Shown in pieces: positions 25,069 to 34,115 of a stretch of 44,135 nt of DNA. This stretch comes from UBA2421 sp002343075 (GTDB lineage Bacteria > Planctomycetota > Phycisphaerae > Tepidisphaerales > Tepidisphaeraceae): assembly GCA_937982565.1 (NCBI GenBank), contig CALJLN010000002.1:1-44135 (forward strand), written 5' to 3'. The first letter of the stretch is position 1. Each line of letters starts with the position of its first letter. Below the pieces are notes generated by a model, which was not told the origin of the DNA, did no database searches, and saw only the letters and a program-made list of their open reading frames with translations. Position numbers and translations under genes: made by a program.

Positions 25069-25947
25069 ATGGGCCAACGGCTTCTAAACTACGAGGTTCT
25101 CGAACGACTTGGCGAGGGCGCGCGCAGCACGATCTATCTCGTGCAAGACCCAGAGACGGGCCGCAAGTATGCGCTGAAGCACGTCAAGAGGGACGATCAG
25201 AAAGACATCCGTTTCATCGAACAGATGGAATCGGAGTTTGAAATCTCGCGCCAATTCAACCATCCGAATCTCCGCCGGACCTATGAGCTTAAGATCAACA
25301 AGACCCTCCTGCTCAAGGTAAATGAGGCCTATCTGGTCATGGAACTGGTCGATGGCCGACCGCTAGATGGGTTTCTCCCCACCGACCTGCTGGAAGTGCT
25401 CGAAACCTTCACCCAGGCCGCTCAGGGACTGAAGTACATGCACAATCTCGGTTTTGTGCATTGCGACATCAAGCCCAACAACATCCTGCGGAACGAAAAA
25501 GGGGCCGTGAAGGTGATCGACTACGGACAGAGCTGCAAGGTCGGCACCGTCAAAGAGCGCATTCAGGGAACGCCTGACTACATCGCCCCCGAGCAGGTCG
25601 CCCGACGGCCGGTGACTATTCAGACTGACATTTTTAACCTCGGAGCAACCCTCTACTGGGCAGTGAGCGGGAAGACCATCCCCACGCTCTACACCACCTC
25701 CAAAAAGGGCGATAACAGCCTGCTGAGTGACGATCTCATTACCCAGCCAATCCAACTCAACCCCACCCTGCCGTCGCCGGTCAACCTGCTGGTGATGGAT
25801 ATGATCGCCACCAACCCCCGCAAACGCCCCACCGATATGGACGAGGTAATCCGTCGGCTGGAGCTGGGTAAGCATATGATCGAGACCACCCGTAATCCGT
25901 CGCCAACGAAGCCCGATCCATCGAGCCTTTCGGATACAATGCATTGA
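25069..25947 (+). CDS. Serine/threonine protein kinase
   Basis: The 292-residue cytoplasmic Hanks-type kinase begins at the ATG at 25069 (GGGACGG upstream; a GTG 15 nt earlier is possible). Residues 14-25 are the Gly-rich loop (LGEGARSTIYLV). K37 is the ATP-binding Lys. H131-C132-D133 replaces the usual HRD, with N138 as the Mg-binding Asn. D151-Y152-G153 replaces DFG. GTPDYIAPEQ near 167-176 is the activation-segment end. The catalytic Lys, Asp, Asn and Asp are present, so it should be active. The Cys for Arg in HRD suggests that it does not need activation-loop phosphorylation in the usual way. No transmembrane or sensor domain follows, in contrast to many planctomycete kinases. Target unknown. 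Confidence 0.93.
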   Translation: MGQRLLNYEVLERLGEGARSTIYLVQDPETGRKYALKHVKRDDQKDIRFIEQMESEFEISRQFNHPNLRRTYELKINKTLLLKVNEAYLVMELVDGRPLDGFLPTDLLEVLETFTQAAQGLKYMHNLGFVHCDIKPNNILRNEKGAVKVIDYGQSCKVGTVKERIQGTPDYIAPEQVARRPVTIQTDIFNLGATLYWAVSGKTIPTLYTTSKKGDNSLLSDDLITQPIQLNPTLPSPVNLLVMDMIATNPRKRPTDMDEVIRRLELGKHMIETTRNPSPTKPDPSSLSDTMH

Positions 25948-26067
25948 GCCGGCGTGGAACGATCTCGATGCCTGGATATCGTAGACAGCGATACCAGAGC
26001 ACCGATCGGGTGTTTTGCCTGAGCCTCCGAAGATGCCGGGTGCTTTTAACTTGCTGGCGGAGGGACG

Positions 26068-26775
26068 ATGGCTCCAATCCCAGACTCCGATGCTTCGCCC
26101 GTGGTGGTGCTGGATTACTCACGTCCTGCGACGGTTTCTGGCATATCCGACCCCCGCCTGTGTGCCGCCGCCCGGCTGATGGTCGGACTCGCCGTGCTCT
26201 CGGGGCTGTGTGTGGCCGCCTGCTTTGCGGCGATGGCGTGGGGCACGCCCGGCGCGCTGCTTCACACACTTATCTTCGCCGCAACCTTGCTTGTCGCCCT
26301 TCGTGTGGGGGTACTGATGGGTGCGGCCGGTGCCCTTGGCGCGCGACAGTGCCTTCTCGATGGGATCGCCGGCATCGCATTGATCCTCATTGGCGTCGCG
26401 CCCGCGGTTGTGGTTTTTGTTCCTGAACTCAATTGGGAACGGCCAGGGACCATCGTGCTGGGTATCACATTTGGCGCACTTGCCGCGACTACTTACCGGC
26501 ATTTGCTGCTCTATCGCGCACTCTACACCTGGGCCGCCGCCGCCGGTCAAATCGCGTTTGGACGGCGGTTGATCGCGCTCGGATACACCAAGGCCGTATA
26601 TGAGGCCATCTGGCTCGGCTGCTGCGCGGTCAGCCTGTTCGCCGTGGGTCTGCAACTGGGCGACGATATCGCTTTCTACCCCGCTGTCGCCGCGTTGCTC
26701 GGATGCCTCGGCTACGGCGTGATCTGGATCTGGATGATCGTCGCGCATGCTCGGCTCGCTATCTCCGCAAGGTGA
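26068..26775 (+). CDS. Multi-pass membrane protein of unknown function
   Basis: The 235-residue protein starts at the ATG at 26068 with GGAGGG 3 nt upstream. Residues 1-33 are cytoplasmic and acidic. Hydrophobic segments lie near 38-60, 66-85, 98-116, 127-147, 181-199 and 205-227. None carries a recognisable motif. It lies between the kinase and argG on the same strand, 120 bp past the kinase stop, and may share transcription with the kinase. No function is proposed. Confidence 0.7.
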   Translation: MAPIPDSDASPVVVLDYSRPATVSGISDPRLCAAARLMVGLAVLSGLCVAACFAAMAWGTPGALLHTLIFAATLLVALRVGVLMGAAGALGARQCLLDGIAGIALILIGVAPAVVVFVPELNWERPGTIVLGITFGALAATTYRHLLLYRALYTWAAAAGQIAFGRRLIALGYTKAVYEAIWLGCCAVSLFAVGLQLGDDIAFYPAVAALLGCLGYGVIWIWMIVAHARLAISAR

Positions 26776-26797
26776 GCCGCCGTCGCCATCTGCCCGC

Positions 26798-26826
26798 GCG
26801 ACATTTCACTCAGATCCAGCTATACT
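26798..26826 (+). promoter_or_regulatory. argG promoter giving a near-leaderless transcript
   Basis: GCGACA (26798-26803) and TATACT (26821-26826) are 17 bp apart, matching the consensus at 4/6 and 5/6. Transcription would begin near 26833, about 6 nt before the ATG at 26839. The intervening sequence has no Shine-Dalgarno. Confidence 0.6.
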
Positions 26827-26838
26827 CCTTCAACCTTG

Positions 26839-28056
26839 ATGAACCCCACTAACCCCAAAAAAATCGTCCTCGCCTACTCCGGCGGGCTGGATACTTCTGT
26901 CATCCTTCCCTGGCTGAAGGAACGCTATCCCGGCGTGAAGCTCGTCGCCTTTGCTGCCGAACTGGGCCAGGGTGACGAGCTGAAGGGCATCGAAGAAAAG
27001 GCTTACAAGAGCGGTGCAGATGAAGTCGTCATTATGGATCTGCGCGAGGAGTTTGCGCGCGACTACTGCTTCCCGATGCTGCGTGCGCATGCGATCTACG
27101 AACAGGACTATCTGCTCGGCACCAGCATCGCGCGCCCGCTGATTGCAGCCAAACAGGTCGAAGTGGCGCATCAGACTGGTGCCGATGCAGTCGGACACGG
27201 GGCTACCGGCAAGGGCAACGACCAGGTGCGGTTCGAGCTTACTTACATGGCTCTTGACCCGAACCTGAAGATCGTCGCCCCCTGGAAGGACACAACATTC
27301 GAGTTGCGTGACCGCGAGAGCGCTGTTGAATACGCCGAGAAACACGGCATCCCCATCGTGCAATCGAAGAAGAAGATCTACTCGCAGGATCGGAATCTGT
27401 GGCACATCAGCCATGAAGGCGCAGAGATTGAGCATCCTGATCAGGAACCCAACTGGGATGCATGCCTGACCATGTCTTCCCCGCTGAGCAAGACGCCCAA
27501 CGAATCAGAAGTAGTTGAGATCGGGTTTGATCGAGGCAACCCGGTGAGCATCAACGGTAAAGAGCTTCCGCCGCACGAAGTAATTGCCGAACTGAACACC
27601 CTCGGCGGGCGGCACGGCGTCGGCGTGACGCTGCTGGTCGAGAACCGCCTTGTCGGTATGAAAAGCCGAGGCGTCTACGAGACCCCCGGCGGGACAATCC
27701 TTTACGAGGCACACAAAGCCGTGGAACAGATCTGCATCGAACGCGACACGCTGCATTTTAAGCATCAAGTCGCCCTGACCTACGCGAAACTGGTCTACAA
27801 CGGCCAGTGGTTCCATCCCCTGCGCGAAAGCCTGCAGAAATTCGTCGATCATACGAACGAGGGTGTCACCGGCACGGCAAAGGTACGGCTATTCAAGGGC
27901 CGTGCACAACTCATCGGCGCGTCGTCCCCGAATTCCCTATATGACAGCAAGCTGGCAAGCTTCAGCATGGAAGGCTACGACGTCACGGCCGCGCGCGGCT
28001 TCATCGACCTCTACGGGCTTCCAATGAAGGTGGCGCAGCAGAGTAAGCGGTGGTGA
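26839..28056 (+). CDS. argG: Argininosuccinate synthase
   Basis: Joins citrulline and aspartate with ATP to make argininosuccinate in arginine synthesis (cytoplasmic). The 405-residue protein is full length. The PP-loop AYSGGLDTSVIL is at residues 11-22. GHGATGKGNDQVRFE near 119-133, YSQDRNLWHISHEG and GVGVTLLVENRLVGMKSRGVYETPGG are the family blocks for citrulline and aspartate binding. A TTG one codon upstream could also serve as start, but the ATG is preferred. No RBS precedes it; the promoter lies directly upstream. No other arginine gene is nearby. Confidence 0.96.
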   Translation: MNPTNPKKIVLAYSGGLDTSVILPWLKERYPGVKLVAFAAELGQGDELKGIEEKAYKSGADEVVIMDLREEFARDYCFPMLRAHAIYEQDYLLGTSIARPLIAAKQVEVAHQTGADAVGHGATGKGNDQVRFELTYMALDPNLKIVAPWKDTTFELRDRESAVEYAEKHGIPIVQSKKKIYSQDRNLWHISHEGAEIEHPDQEPNWDACLTMSSPLSKTPNESEVVEIGFDRGNPVSINGKELPPHEVIAELNTLGGRHGVGVTLLVENRLVGMKSRGVYETPGGTILYEAHKAVEQICIERDTLHFKHQVALTYAKLVYNGQWFHPLRESLQKFVDHTNEGVTGTAKVRLFKGRAQLIGASSPNSLYDSKLASFSMEGYDVTAARGFIDLYGLPMKVAQQSKRW

Positions 28057-28077
28057 ACAAGCGAACTTCACGGTCTA

Positions 28078-28086
28078 TGCTATAAT
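28078..28086 (+). promoter_or_regulatory. Extended -10 promoter of the ParDE pair
   Basis: TGCTATAAT is a perfect extended -10 element, and GGAG follows before the antitoxin ATG at 28105. It is the same nonamer as before the chitinase gene. Antitoxins of this type usually repress such promoters; an operator (CGGT and ACCG half-sites about 17 bp apart) is only hinted at. Confidence 0.6.
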
Positions 28087-28104
28087 CAAACCGGAGTCTG
28101 AGCG

Positions 28105-28353
28105 ATGACCATTGGAATTGACTTACCGCCGGATCTGAAATCGTACATTGATGAGCAAGTGACGCTCGGCCGCTACCGCGACGCCAGCGAGTGCGTGCAG
28201 TCGCTTGTCGAAGCCGACAAAATGCGTCGTCTGCGAAGTGAGATCGAAACCGATCTACTTGAAGCAGTTCGAGCACCCTCCACCGATTTCACCGAGCAGG
28301 ATTGGGAGGACATCCGCACCTTAGGCCACCGCGAGATCAAGCGGAGGCGTTGA
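28105..28353 (+). CDS. ParD-like antitoxin
   Basis: An 82-residue antitoxin starting at the ATG at 28105 with GGAG about 9 nt upstream. Residues 1-45 look like a ribbon-helix-helix domain (TIGIDLPPDLKSYIDEQVTLGRYRDASECVQSLVE), which dimerises and binds DNA. The C-terminal half is a helical, charged tail that would wrap the toxin. Its stop lies 2 nt before the toxin ATG at 28356, a typical toxin-antitoxin arrangement. Confidence 0.88.
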   Translation: MTIGIDLPPDLKSYIDEQVTLGRYRDASECVQSLVEADKMRRLRSEIETDLLEAVRAPSTDFTEQDWEDIRTLGHREIKRRR

Positions 28354-28355
28354 GG

Positions 28356-28676
28356 ATGAAACGCATCACGCGCAAGCCGCGGGTTAAGATCGATTTGCTG
28401 CAACATTTTGTCTACATCGGCGAGCGCAATTCTGATGCCGCCGAGCGGTTCCTCCGTGCGGCGCGCGAAGCGGTTCAAGATATCGCACGGATGCCGACTG
28501 CGGGTGGATTGAAGAGTTTTCATCACCCGGAACTTGCAGGAATCCGCTCTTTGCCGATTGACGGATTCAAGAACTATCTCATCTTTTATCGCGAAACGAA
28601 GGACGGGATCGAGGTGCTGCGAGTTCTGCATGGCGCGCGGGATATTGAACGGGTATTGACCGAGGATTTGCCTTAA
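28356..28676 (+). CDS. ParE/RelE-superfamily toxin
   Basis: A 106-residue protein from the ATG at 28356 (GAGG just upstream, overlapping the antitoxin stop region). Family features are the N-terminal helical pair (LLQHFVYIGERNSDAAERFLRAAREAV) and the sheet GIRSLPIDGFKNYLIFYRETKDGIEVLRVLHGARDIERVL near the C-terminus, which match ParE/RelE. ParE types poison DNA gyrase, while RelE types cut mRNA at the ribosome. Pairing with a ParD-type RHH antitoxin favours ParE. The fold looks complete. It converges on the YfhO-like gene. Confidence 0.88.
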   Translation: MKRITRKPRVKIDLLQHFVYIGERNSDAAERFLRAAREAVQDIARMPTAGGLKSFHHPELAGIRSLPIDGFKNYLIFYRETKDGIEVLRVLHGARDIERVLTEDLP

Positions 28677-28703
28677 ACAGTCGTCTTAACACAGCATGGA
28701 TTT

Positions 28704-31064
28704 TCACTGTTTGGTTTTCTGGTGTTTGCGAAGCCGTGGCCGTGCCAGCCGGAATGCTAGAATCGCGAATGCCGTAACGCTTCCCGCCGTGATCCACCAC
28801 CCCAGAACATACCCCGCAGGAACATACTCCAGCACAAAGTGATGCTTCCCAGCCGCCAGGGGGATGCCGAGGAAGGCCCAGTTGGCCGGCATGACGGTGT
28901 AATCGCCCTGCCCTGCCGGCGGTGGCGAAATGGGGCTGGCGCGCCAGCCGGCGCTGTAGCTTTCTCCGATTAACAGCATCGCCGAGCCGACCACTTCGCA
29001 ACTGATCTCGCGTGTGTCGGTGTCGATCATCTTGATTTCAACCGGCAGCGGCGAGCGCCCGCGGATCTCGAATGGCGTTGGCGACTCGATGAGTGCGGTG
29101 TAGGCCGGATCAAAGCCGTCGCTCACCAGCGCGTTAAACATCTCATCACGCTGCGGAATCACCCGCACCGAAGGAACAAGCATCGCTGCCGGCAAATGCG
29201 GCAATCGCGTGGTGTAGGCGGCCGGCGCAGGCATTGCTTCCAAAACCAGCGCAATGCGTGCCAGCAGAAATATGGGGCGTGTTGGAAATCGAAAAAACAG
29301 CTGTGAGCTGGCACCCTGCGGATCGAACCCCTGCCCGGCGAACATCAGCTCCGCGTATCGCTTCAGCACGCCGGGGTCGTACCCCCATGCATCGAACCCC
29401 GCGTTGCCGGGAGCAAACGGATAGCTCGATGGGTTTCTCACCAGCCGCTGATCGGGGCCAAGGCCGGCCAATGCATCCTGCCACACCTGCGGCGAAGGAG
29501 TCACAAGCGGCGTTGTCGGACGATTGCTCCGCGCGAAGATGAACAGTTCCACCGTCACCAGTGCAGCCAGCAGACAAGCGCCGAGCTGCGGACGACGCAT
29601 TGCGACGATCAAAAGGGCCGCGGCACTGGCAAGCCACAGACAGGCAATCAGAAGCGACCGCGACATGACCTGCAACGCGCTCGGCAGCAAGCCCGGCTCA
29701 TTCCAGCGGGAGAGAGGGAAGTATTCATCATGAAAAACGATCGAACGCTCGGTCATGTTCACCAGCGCGCGGCCAAGGACTGAATCGATTCCGCGATCAG
29801 CACTGAAATGCGCCCAAAGCGCCAGCGACGCAACAGCAACGAGCAGTCCGCCGGCAGCGACGGGCGCAAACCACCTCAGGCGCTGCTTCAGGATCACATC
29901 AAGCCCGACCGCGGCGAGGTGCGCCATAAAAAGGCTGACGAGGAAGAAGAACTTACTGCTTCCGCGAAAGCTGGAGAAGCCGGGCAGCCAGTCGAATGCG
30001 ATTCGGTGCAGCGGGGTGTTGGCACCCAATCCGAAAGTACCGGCGATGAGAACAACGGCCAGCCCAAGCCGCGCCTCGCGCCCGCCGAGCATTGTGCCGG
30101 TTATCGCCAGCAGAAGCGCCGTCGCGCCGATGAAGGTTGAAACTTCCCAAAGGTAGGCCTGGCCAAAGTATCCGATCGGCGCATTGCCCTGTCGCATCGG
30201 CCCGAGCACATTTGGCGCGATCGCCGTGAGAAGATTCTCAGGCGGGAATGAGAAGCTCGTGGCAAAGCCATATCCCGTCCCACCGGCGCGGGTACTTTCG
30301 GCAATGGCGCTGCGCGCGGTCAGAGTTTGCACCGCAGTCATGCCAAGCGCGAGCAGAGCGATCGCAATCAACCCGACCGCGGTCATGCCCCGTCGGCTGG
30401 AGCCGATCCACCGCACGACGACATAAACCGGAAGCACCACTGCGGCGTAATAGACCATCTGCGGGTAACCCGCGAGGATCATCATCGAAAGCGCCGCCGC
30501 GCCGATGAGCACATAGCCGAGGGTGGCCCGACGGGCGAGTCCGTCGATCGCCAACAGCAGCAACGGCACCCACGGCATGAGGCACAAATGTGGCAGGTGG
30601 CCTGCATAAATGTGCAGAAAGAACCGTGCACAGAACATGAAGCCGACCCCGCCGGTCATCGCCGCCAGCGCGTGCAGGTTGAGCCCGCGCAACCAGAGGT
30701 ATGTGAAGTACCCCGCGGCAAATGTATGCAGGATGATGGTGAGGTTGATCGCCCGATCCAGCGGCAGAAAGAGGTGGATCCAGTTTGGCGGATACAGCAA
30801 TGCCGGCTGAAACCCACCGAAGTAGGGGTAGCCGCTGAACATGTGCGGAGACCAGAGCGCGAGATTGCCGCGTGCCAGCTCGCCAAAGCCGAACTGTCGG
30901 CTGGCGGCAAAATGCAGCGCCAAGTCTGCGTCACCGGATGAAAGAACCGACCCGCTTGTGAACAAGACATCGATAAACATCGCCAATACGAGGCCCGCAA
31001 ACCCCGCTGGCACGAGCAACCGCGATCGCGGCGAAATGGGATGGGGCATCGGAGTGTCGAACAT
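28704..31064 (-). CDS. YfhO-family multi-pass membrane protein
   Basis: The 786-residue protein is read from the ATG at 31064; no start here has a Shine-Dalgarno, and an ATG at 31049 is also possible. The frame continues further upstream over the next gene but without homology. The N-terminal half has about 12 hydrophobic segments (first LLVPAGFAGLVLAMFIDVLF). The early loops carry SGDADLALHFAASRQFGFGELARGNLALWSPHMFSGYPYFGGFQPALLYP in pattern, a YfhO-family block near the active site of GT-C-like glycosyltransferases. A large exterior domain precedes one last transmembrane helix and a basic tail. Substrate is unknown; roles in envelope glycan transfer are inferred from family. It follows the pseudo-HprK and ACT genes on the same strand. 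Confidence 0.83.
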   Translation of the reverse strand: MFDTPMPHPISPRSRLLVPAGFAGLVLAMFIDVLFTSGSVLSSGDADLALHFAASRQFGFGELARGNLALWSPHMFSGYPYFGGFQPALLYPPNWIHLFLPLDRAINLTIILHTFAAGYFTYLWLRGLNLHALAAMTGGVGFMFCARFFLHIYAGHLPHLCLMPWVPLLLLAIDGLARRATLGYVLIGAAALSMMILAGYPQMVYYAAVVLPVYVVVRWIGSSRRGMTAVGLIAIALLALGMTAVQTLTARSAIAESTRAGGTGYGFATSFSFPPENLLTAIAPNVLGPMRQGNAPIGYFGQAYLWEVSTFIGATALLLAITGTMLGGREARLGLAVVLIAGTFGLGANTPLHRIAFDWLPGFSSFRGSSKFFFLVSLFMAHLAAVGLDVILKQRLRWFAPVAAGGLLVAVASLALWAHFSADRGIDSVLGRALVNMTERSIVFHDEYFPLSRWNEPGLLPSALQVMSRSLLIACLWLASAAALLIVAMRRPQLGACLLAALVTVELFIFARSNRPTTPLVTPSPQVWQDALAGLGPDQRLVRNPSSYPFAPGNAGFDAWGYDPGVLKRYAELMFAGQGFDPQGASSQLFFRFPTRPIFLLARIALVLEAMPAPAAYTTRLPHLPAAMLVPSVRVIPQRDEMFNALVSDGFDPAYTALIESPTPFEIRGRSPLPVEIKMIDTDTREISCEVVGSAMLLIGESYSAGWRASPISPPPAGQGDYTVMPANWAFLGIPLAAGKHHFVLEYVPAGYVLGWWITAGSVTAFAILAFRLARPRLRKHQKTKQ

Positions 31065-31140
31065 GTGTGTGTGCGCGTTTAACCGGCATGAAGCAGGCAT
31101 GCAAGCTGGCGTTGGGAATGCGACCCGTGCTCGGTTGCAC

Positions 31141-32172
31141 TCAGGCAGGAATCTGCTTCTGGCGGCGCTCGGGCATGATCTGCATCTGCACCGGCGCCGG
31201 CCGGGGAACACGAGTCGCGGAGACGCGATCCATTGCCATGACAAACTCTTCGGCACGGCGTGACAATTGCGCGTCGTAGACCGAGCATTCCATGGCCATT
31301 CGGGCAGGCATGTTGGTGGCGCGTTGAGGCGAGCGCAGCTCAAACACCGGCCAGGCCCGCCGGAGGGATGGTGCGGTTGCGGCGGTGTTGATGGGCCGCA
31401 CCCGCGCGGCGCTGCGTCGAGCGGCATCGACGATAATCACGGCGTCGCAAAACTCGTGATGCTGCCGGGCCTCGGGCGCTTCAGTGAGAAGGTCGATCCA
31501 GCCGTCGGCGCGCTCGGTTATGTCGAGTCGCCGACTGCTGCCGGCGCTGCGTTCCACGGCGCCGGGCATGGAGAGCATCGCCACCCTGCCGTCATCATCG
31601 CGGAGGGCTGTCCAGCGCTGGCCTATGACGCGCCACCCGGCTGAAAGCAGTGCTGACAGCTCTGGTTCGATGCCAAATGGGCAGATGATCAGAGCGCCAA
31701 ATCCGCGCCGTGCGATCGACACAGCCGGGATAAGCGTGAGTGACTTGTGCTGCATGAGTTGCGCCAGCGGCCAGAGAACGGCCGCCTCGGCAAGCTGAAC
31801 GCCCTGCAACCGTGGGTGGTCGAGCACCCATGACTGCCATTGCGACTTGCGGAAGTTAACTTCACACAATCCCCAGCGGTCGTCGACGAGCCAGAACCGC
31901 TCGCCGTGCTCGTAGAGTTCAATCAGGTCGTCACCGGTTTTGACAGGGGTTGCGTCGGGGCTTAAATGGCGGGTGACGACCGACTCGTCGTAAGGCTGAA
32001 CCGAGCCGACCAGCCGGGAGAATCCATCCGGCAATTCGCTTGTGGCAAATGTACCAAGTGCATGGTGGGTGGGCCAGTTCAGCGATGGCACATCGCAATC
32101 AATCTCCACAGCCTGCCCGTGAAGGCAGAGGCGATGCCGGCACGACGCGAGTTGGGAAGCCGCTGATGCCAT
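31141..32172 (-). CDS. HprK-like protein with degenerate P-loop
   Basis: The 343-residue protein is read from the ATG at 32172, as the 75-nt longer frame starts with TTG. The central region recalls HPr kinase/phosphorylase-like proteins of bacteria without a sugar PTS: AVLWPLAQLMQHKSLTLIPA, then FGALIICPFGIEPELSALLSAGWRVIGQRWTALRDDDGR. In true HprK the turn after the strand is a Walker A (GxxGxGKS/T) followed by SDD. Here the segment reads CPFGIEPE and then GQRW, so neither nucleotide-binding motif is present. The protein is probably catalytically inactive or not a kinase at all. It lies in a row with an ACT-domain protein (upstream) and a YfhO-like protein (downstream). The family assignment is tentative. 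Confidence 0.6.
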   Translation of the reverse strand: MASAASQLASCRHRLCLHGQAVEIDCDVPSLNWPTHHALGTFATSELPDGFSRLVGSVQPYDESVVTRHLSPDATPVKTGDDLIELYEHGERFWLVDDRWGLCEVNFRKSQWQSWVLDHPRLQGVQLAEAAVLWPLAQLMQHKSLTLIPAVSIARRGFGALIICPFGIEPELSALLSAGWRVIGQRWTALRDDDGRVAMLSMPGAVERSAGSSRRLDITERADGWIDLLTEAPEARQHHEFCDAVIIVDAARRSAARVRPINTAATAPSLRRAWPVFELRSPQRATNMPARMAMECSVYDAQLSRRAEEFVMAMDRVSATRVPRPAPVQMQIMPERRQKQIPA

Positions 32173-32316
32173 AGCTGGCCGCGGGGACGCACCGGCGGCC
32201 AGAAGGGTTATCGGATGAAGCGGCCAATTGGCTGCAGTTTTTGCCAACCGCCATGGGCGGCGTTAGCAGGCTTGCGCAAGCAACTTCGAGCGGCGACGGC
32301 CTCATCCCCGAGGCGA

Positions 32317-32802
32317 TCAGTTGCCGAGGTCTCGCAAATCGCTCTCTCCGAGAAGCCTAAACCCTTTTCTAATCAAGAGTTGCGAGGCGAGCGTTGGATC
32401 ATCAACGTAAAGTGCCAACGCCGGCCGGCCAGCGTTGACCAGAAGGGGGTAGGCATAATGGATGTTTAACTCCGCGGCGAGGAGGGCGTAACAGGTGGCC
32501 TCCAGCGGGTGGGGTGTGCTGGGAAGCTCGACGGCTAACACGTCCGATTCACTGAACGAAAATCCCTCGTGTCGCAACGCCGATCGACCCGATTCGGCGT
32601 CGGCGCATATAAGTCGGACCAGGGCAGAATCGGCCGACTCTTCGATGCTCAATGCGACGATCCGGCCCACATGCTCTTCAAGCGCGCGAACCAGCAACAT
32701 CAGCCGGCCAACCCGGTTCTCAAGAAAAATAGTGAACTGCCGAACGCGCGTCGACTCAAATCCTGAACCGGCCTGCGTTTGCGGCGGAAGTACTTCCTCC
32801 AT
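32317..32802 (-). CDS. Protein with two ACT-like domains
   Basis: The 161-residue protein begins at the ATG at 32802; TAGATT lies 8 nt upstream and no RBS is seen, so a leaderless start is possible. Residues 21-80 (FTIFLENRVGRLMLLVRALEE... VRLICADAESGRSALRHEG) are an ACT domain with the typical N-R-V-G-x-L turn. Residues 95-155 (YALLAAELNIHYAYPLL... PALALYVDDPTLASQLLIRKG) form a second. ACT domains bind amino acids and regulate partner enzymes. No catalytic domain is attached and no partner is adjacent. It may sense an amino acid for a remote enzyme; the partner is unknown. Confidence 0.78.
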   Translation of the reverse strand: MEEVLPPQTQAGSGFESTRVRQFTIFLENRVGRLMLLVRALEEHVGRIVALSIEESADSALVRLICADAESGRSALRHEGFSFSESDVLAVELPSTPHPLEATCYALLAAELNIHYAYPLLVNAGRPALALYVDDPTLASQLLIRKGFRLLGESDLRDLGN

Positions 32803-32932
32803 GCTGCCATAATCTACAACAAACCCCTGCGAGTGCGTAGGAAATTCCTCGCGCAGGACAGGCTGGGAAAAGTGGGCAGAAGGCAGTGGACAGACGGCAA
32901 ACTAGTGAATCTGACGAAATGTAGACGCGAAC

Positions 32933-32958
32933 AAGGCCCGCCGTTGCCGGCGGGCCTT
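32933..32958 (-). terminator. Intrinsic terminator after the prepilin gene
   Basis: A perfect 11-bp stem (32933-32943 with 32948-32958, AAGGCCCGCCG and its complement) has a 4-nt loop and lies 50 nt after the prepilin stop. On the minus strand it is followed by TTGTTC, a short T-rich tail. Confidence 0.8.
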
Positions 32959-33006
32959 GCTCTAACTGCACTCTGATCTTACTCAGCACAACTCAGGCTG
33001 ATGCGA

Positions 33007-33891
33007 TTACATATCGTCAGTCGGGAGCAGGACCGAGTCATTGCCGTCGTACGGGCCACCGACGCTCGGGGCAGCCTGTGCACCCACGGCGGTGTTGGTA
33101 CGGCGGGAGTAGATGTTGTCACGCTGGGTGCCAACGAACGGGTTCTGCTGGAACTCGACGTGAGCATCGGCGTACAACACGTTCTGGCCGTCCTTATCGT
33201 GATTGTTGGTGTTGCCAGCCTTCATTTCACGAGCGGACGAATTGGTGCCAACTGCCAGGACGTTGTCCGTCACGCTGTTTGTGCCGGGGTTGATGTCGGC
33301 AGCGATGGCGAACTCAGCACCGAGGATGTCGGTCAGACGGAACGTCTGAGCGGCGGTCGTGTCGGCGTAGGCGTTCTGGTAGCTGTAGCTCAGGTGACGC
33401 TGGATTTCGCCGGGGCTTGTTCCGGTGCGATTCCAGTTCGACCAGTTCTGTGCGGTGTTGCTGCCGCCGCCGAAATCCCACTTTTCAGCATTGCTGCTGG
33501 GGCAGGTGAAGACTTCTGCAGTGATATCCTGCGTGCGCAGGAGGAGGAACAGCGAGGCGGTCACATCGTTTTGACCAACGACGGTTGTGGAGCCGCCACC
33601 CGCCGGGCCGAAGAACGGGTCGCTCGAGAGCGCGCCCGTTCCCCAGGTGATCGTCTGGGAGGCGGGGGCTTGTGCGGCGTACCGCACACGGGGGAACGCG
33701 CCACGGTTTTCGTTGGCATACAGCTTGAGTGCCAAACCGATCTGACGCAGGTTGTTACCGCACTTGACACGATTGGCCGTCTCACGAGCACGATTGAGAG
33801 ACGGAAGCAGAATCGAGATCAGCAGTGCGATGATGCCGATAACGACCAGCAATTCGACGAGCGTAAAGCCCGCCATGTTACGACGCTTCAT
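33007..33891 (-). CDS. Type II secretion/pilin-like prepilin (H-X9-DG type)
   Basis: The 294-residue protein starts at the ATG at 33891 with AAGGAG 8 nt upstream. Residues 8-30 (GFTLVELLVVIGIIALLISILLP) form a type IV prepilin methylation signal. Cleavage is expected after Gly8 and the Glu at +5 is present. SLNRARETANRVKCGNNLRQIGLALKLYANENRGAFP follows, the standard start of planctomycete pseudopilins of the DUF1559 kind. Near the end, VLYADAHVEFQQNPF replaces the usual H-x9-DG motif, with Ala-His in place of Asp-Gly-His. It is exported and assembled at the inner membrane. It has a long upstream region and its own terminator. Confidence 0.9.
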   Translation of the reverse strand: MKRRNMAGFTLVELLVVIGIIALLISILLPSLNRARETANRVKCGNNLRQIGLALKLYANENRGAFPRVRYAAQAPASQTITWGTGALSSDPFFGPAGGGSTTVVGQNDVTASLFLLLRTQDITAEVFTCPSSNAEKWDFGGGSNTAQNWSNWNRTGTSPGEIQRHLSYSYQNAYADTTAAQTFRLTDILGAEFAIAADINPGTNSVTDNVLAVGTNSSAREMKAGNTNNHDKDGQNVLYADAHVEFQQNPFVGTQRDNIYSRRTNTAVGAQAAPSVGGPYDGNDSVLLPTDDM

Positions 33892-34000
33892 ACGAAGCTC
33901 CTTTCAGGAACCCGACGCGTCGCTATGCAATTTGATCCAGACCCGTTTCGTGCCAGCTGCTTAAAAAGAAAAATGAGGGCAGCATTGGGAAATGACACTT

Positions 34001-34030
34001 GCGCTAGCAGGTGTTGCGCTAGCAGGTGTA
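34001..34030. repeat. 15-bp direct repeat in the prepilin leader
   Basis: GCGCTAGCAGGTGTT (34001-34015) is repeated at 34016-34030 with one change at the last base. Each copy contains GCTAGC and, with the preceding ACACTT, can form a short hairpin. It could be a protein-binding site or the result of slippage. Confidence 0.65.
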
Positions 34031-34086
34031 AAACCCGGAAAGCCGGCAAAATTGTGGTGGATAAAAAAGCTTCGCGACAGTTGCAA

Positions 34087-34115
34087 CCGTCGGCGAACGC
34101 CGCCGACGGATTTTT
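34087..34115 (+). terminator. Orphan intrinsic terminator (plus-strand orientation)
   Basis: A perfect 9-bp stem (CCGTCGGCG with CGCCGACGG) is followed by ATTTTT on the plus strand. No plus-strand gene ends near it. It might end an antisense or small RNA, or form a hairpin in the minus-strand leader. Confidence 0.5.
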
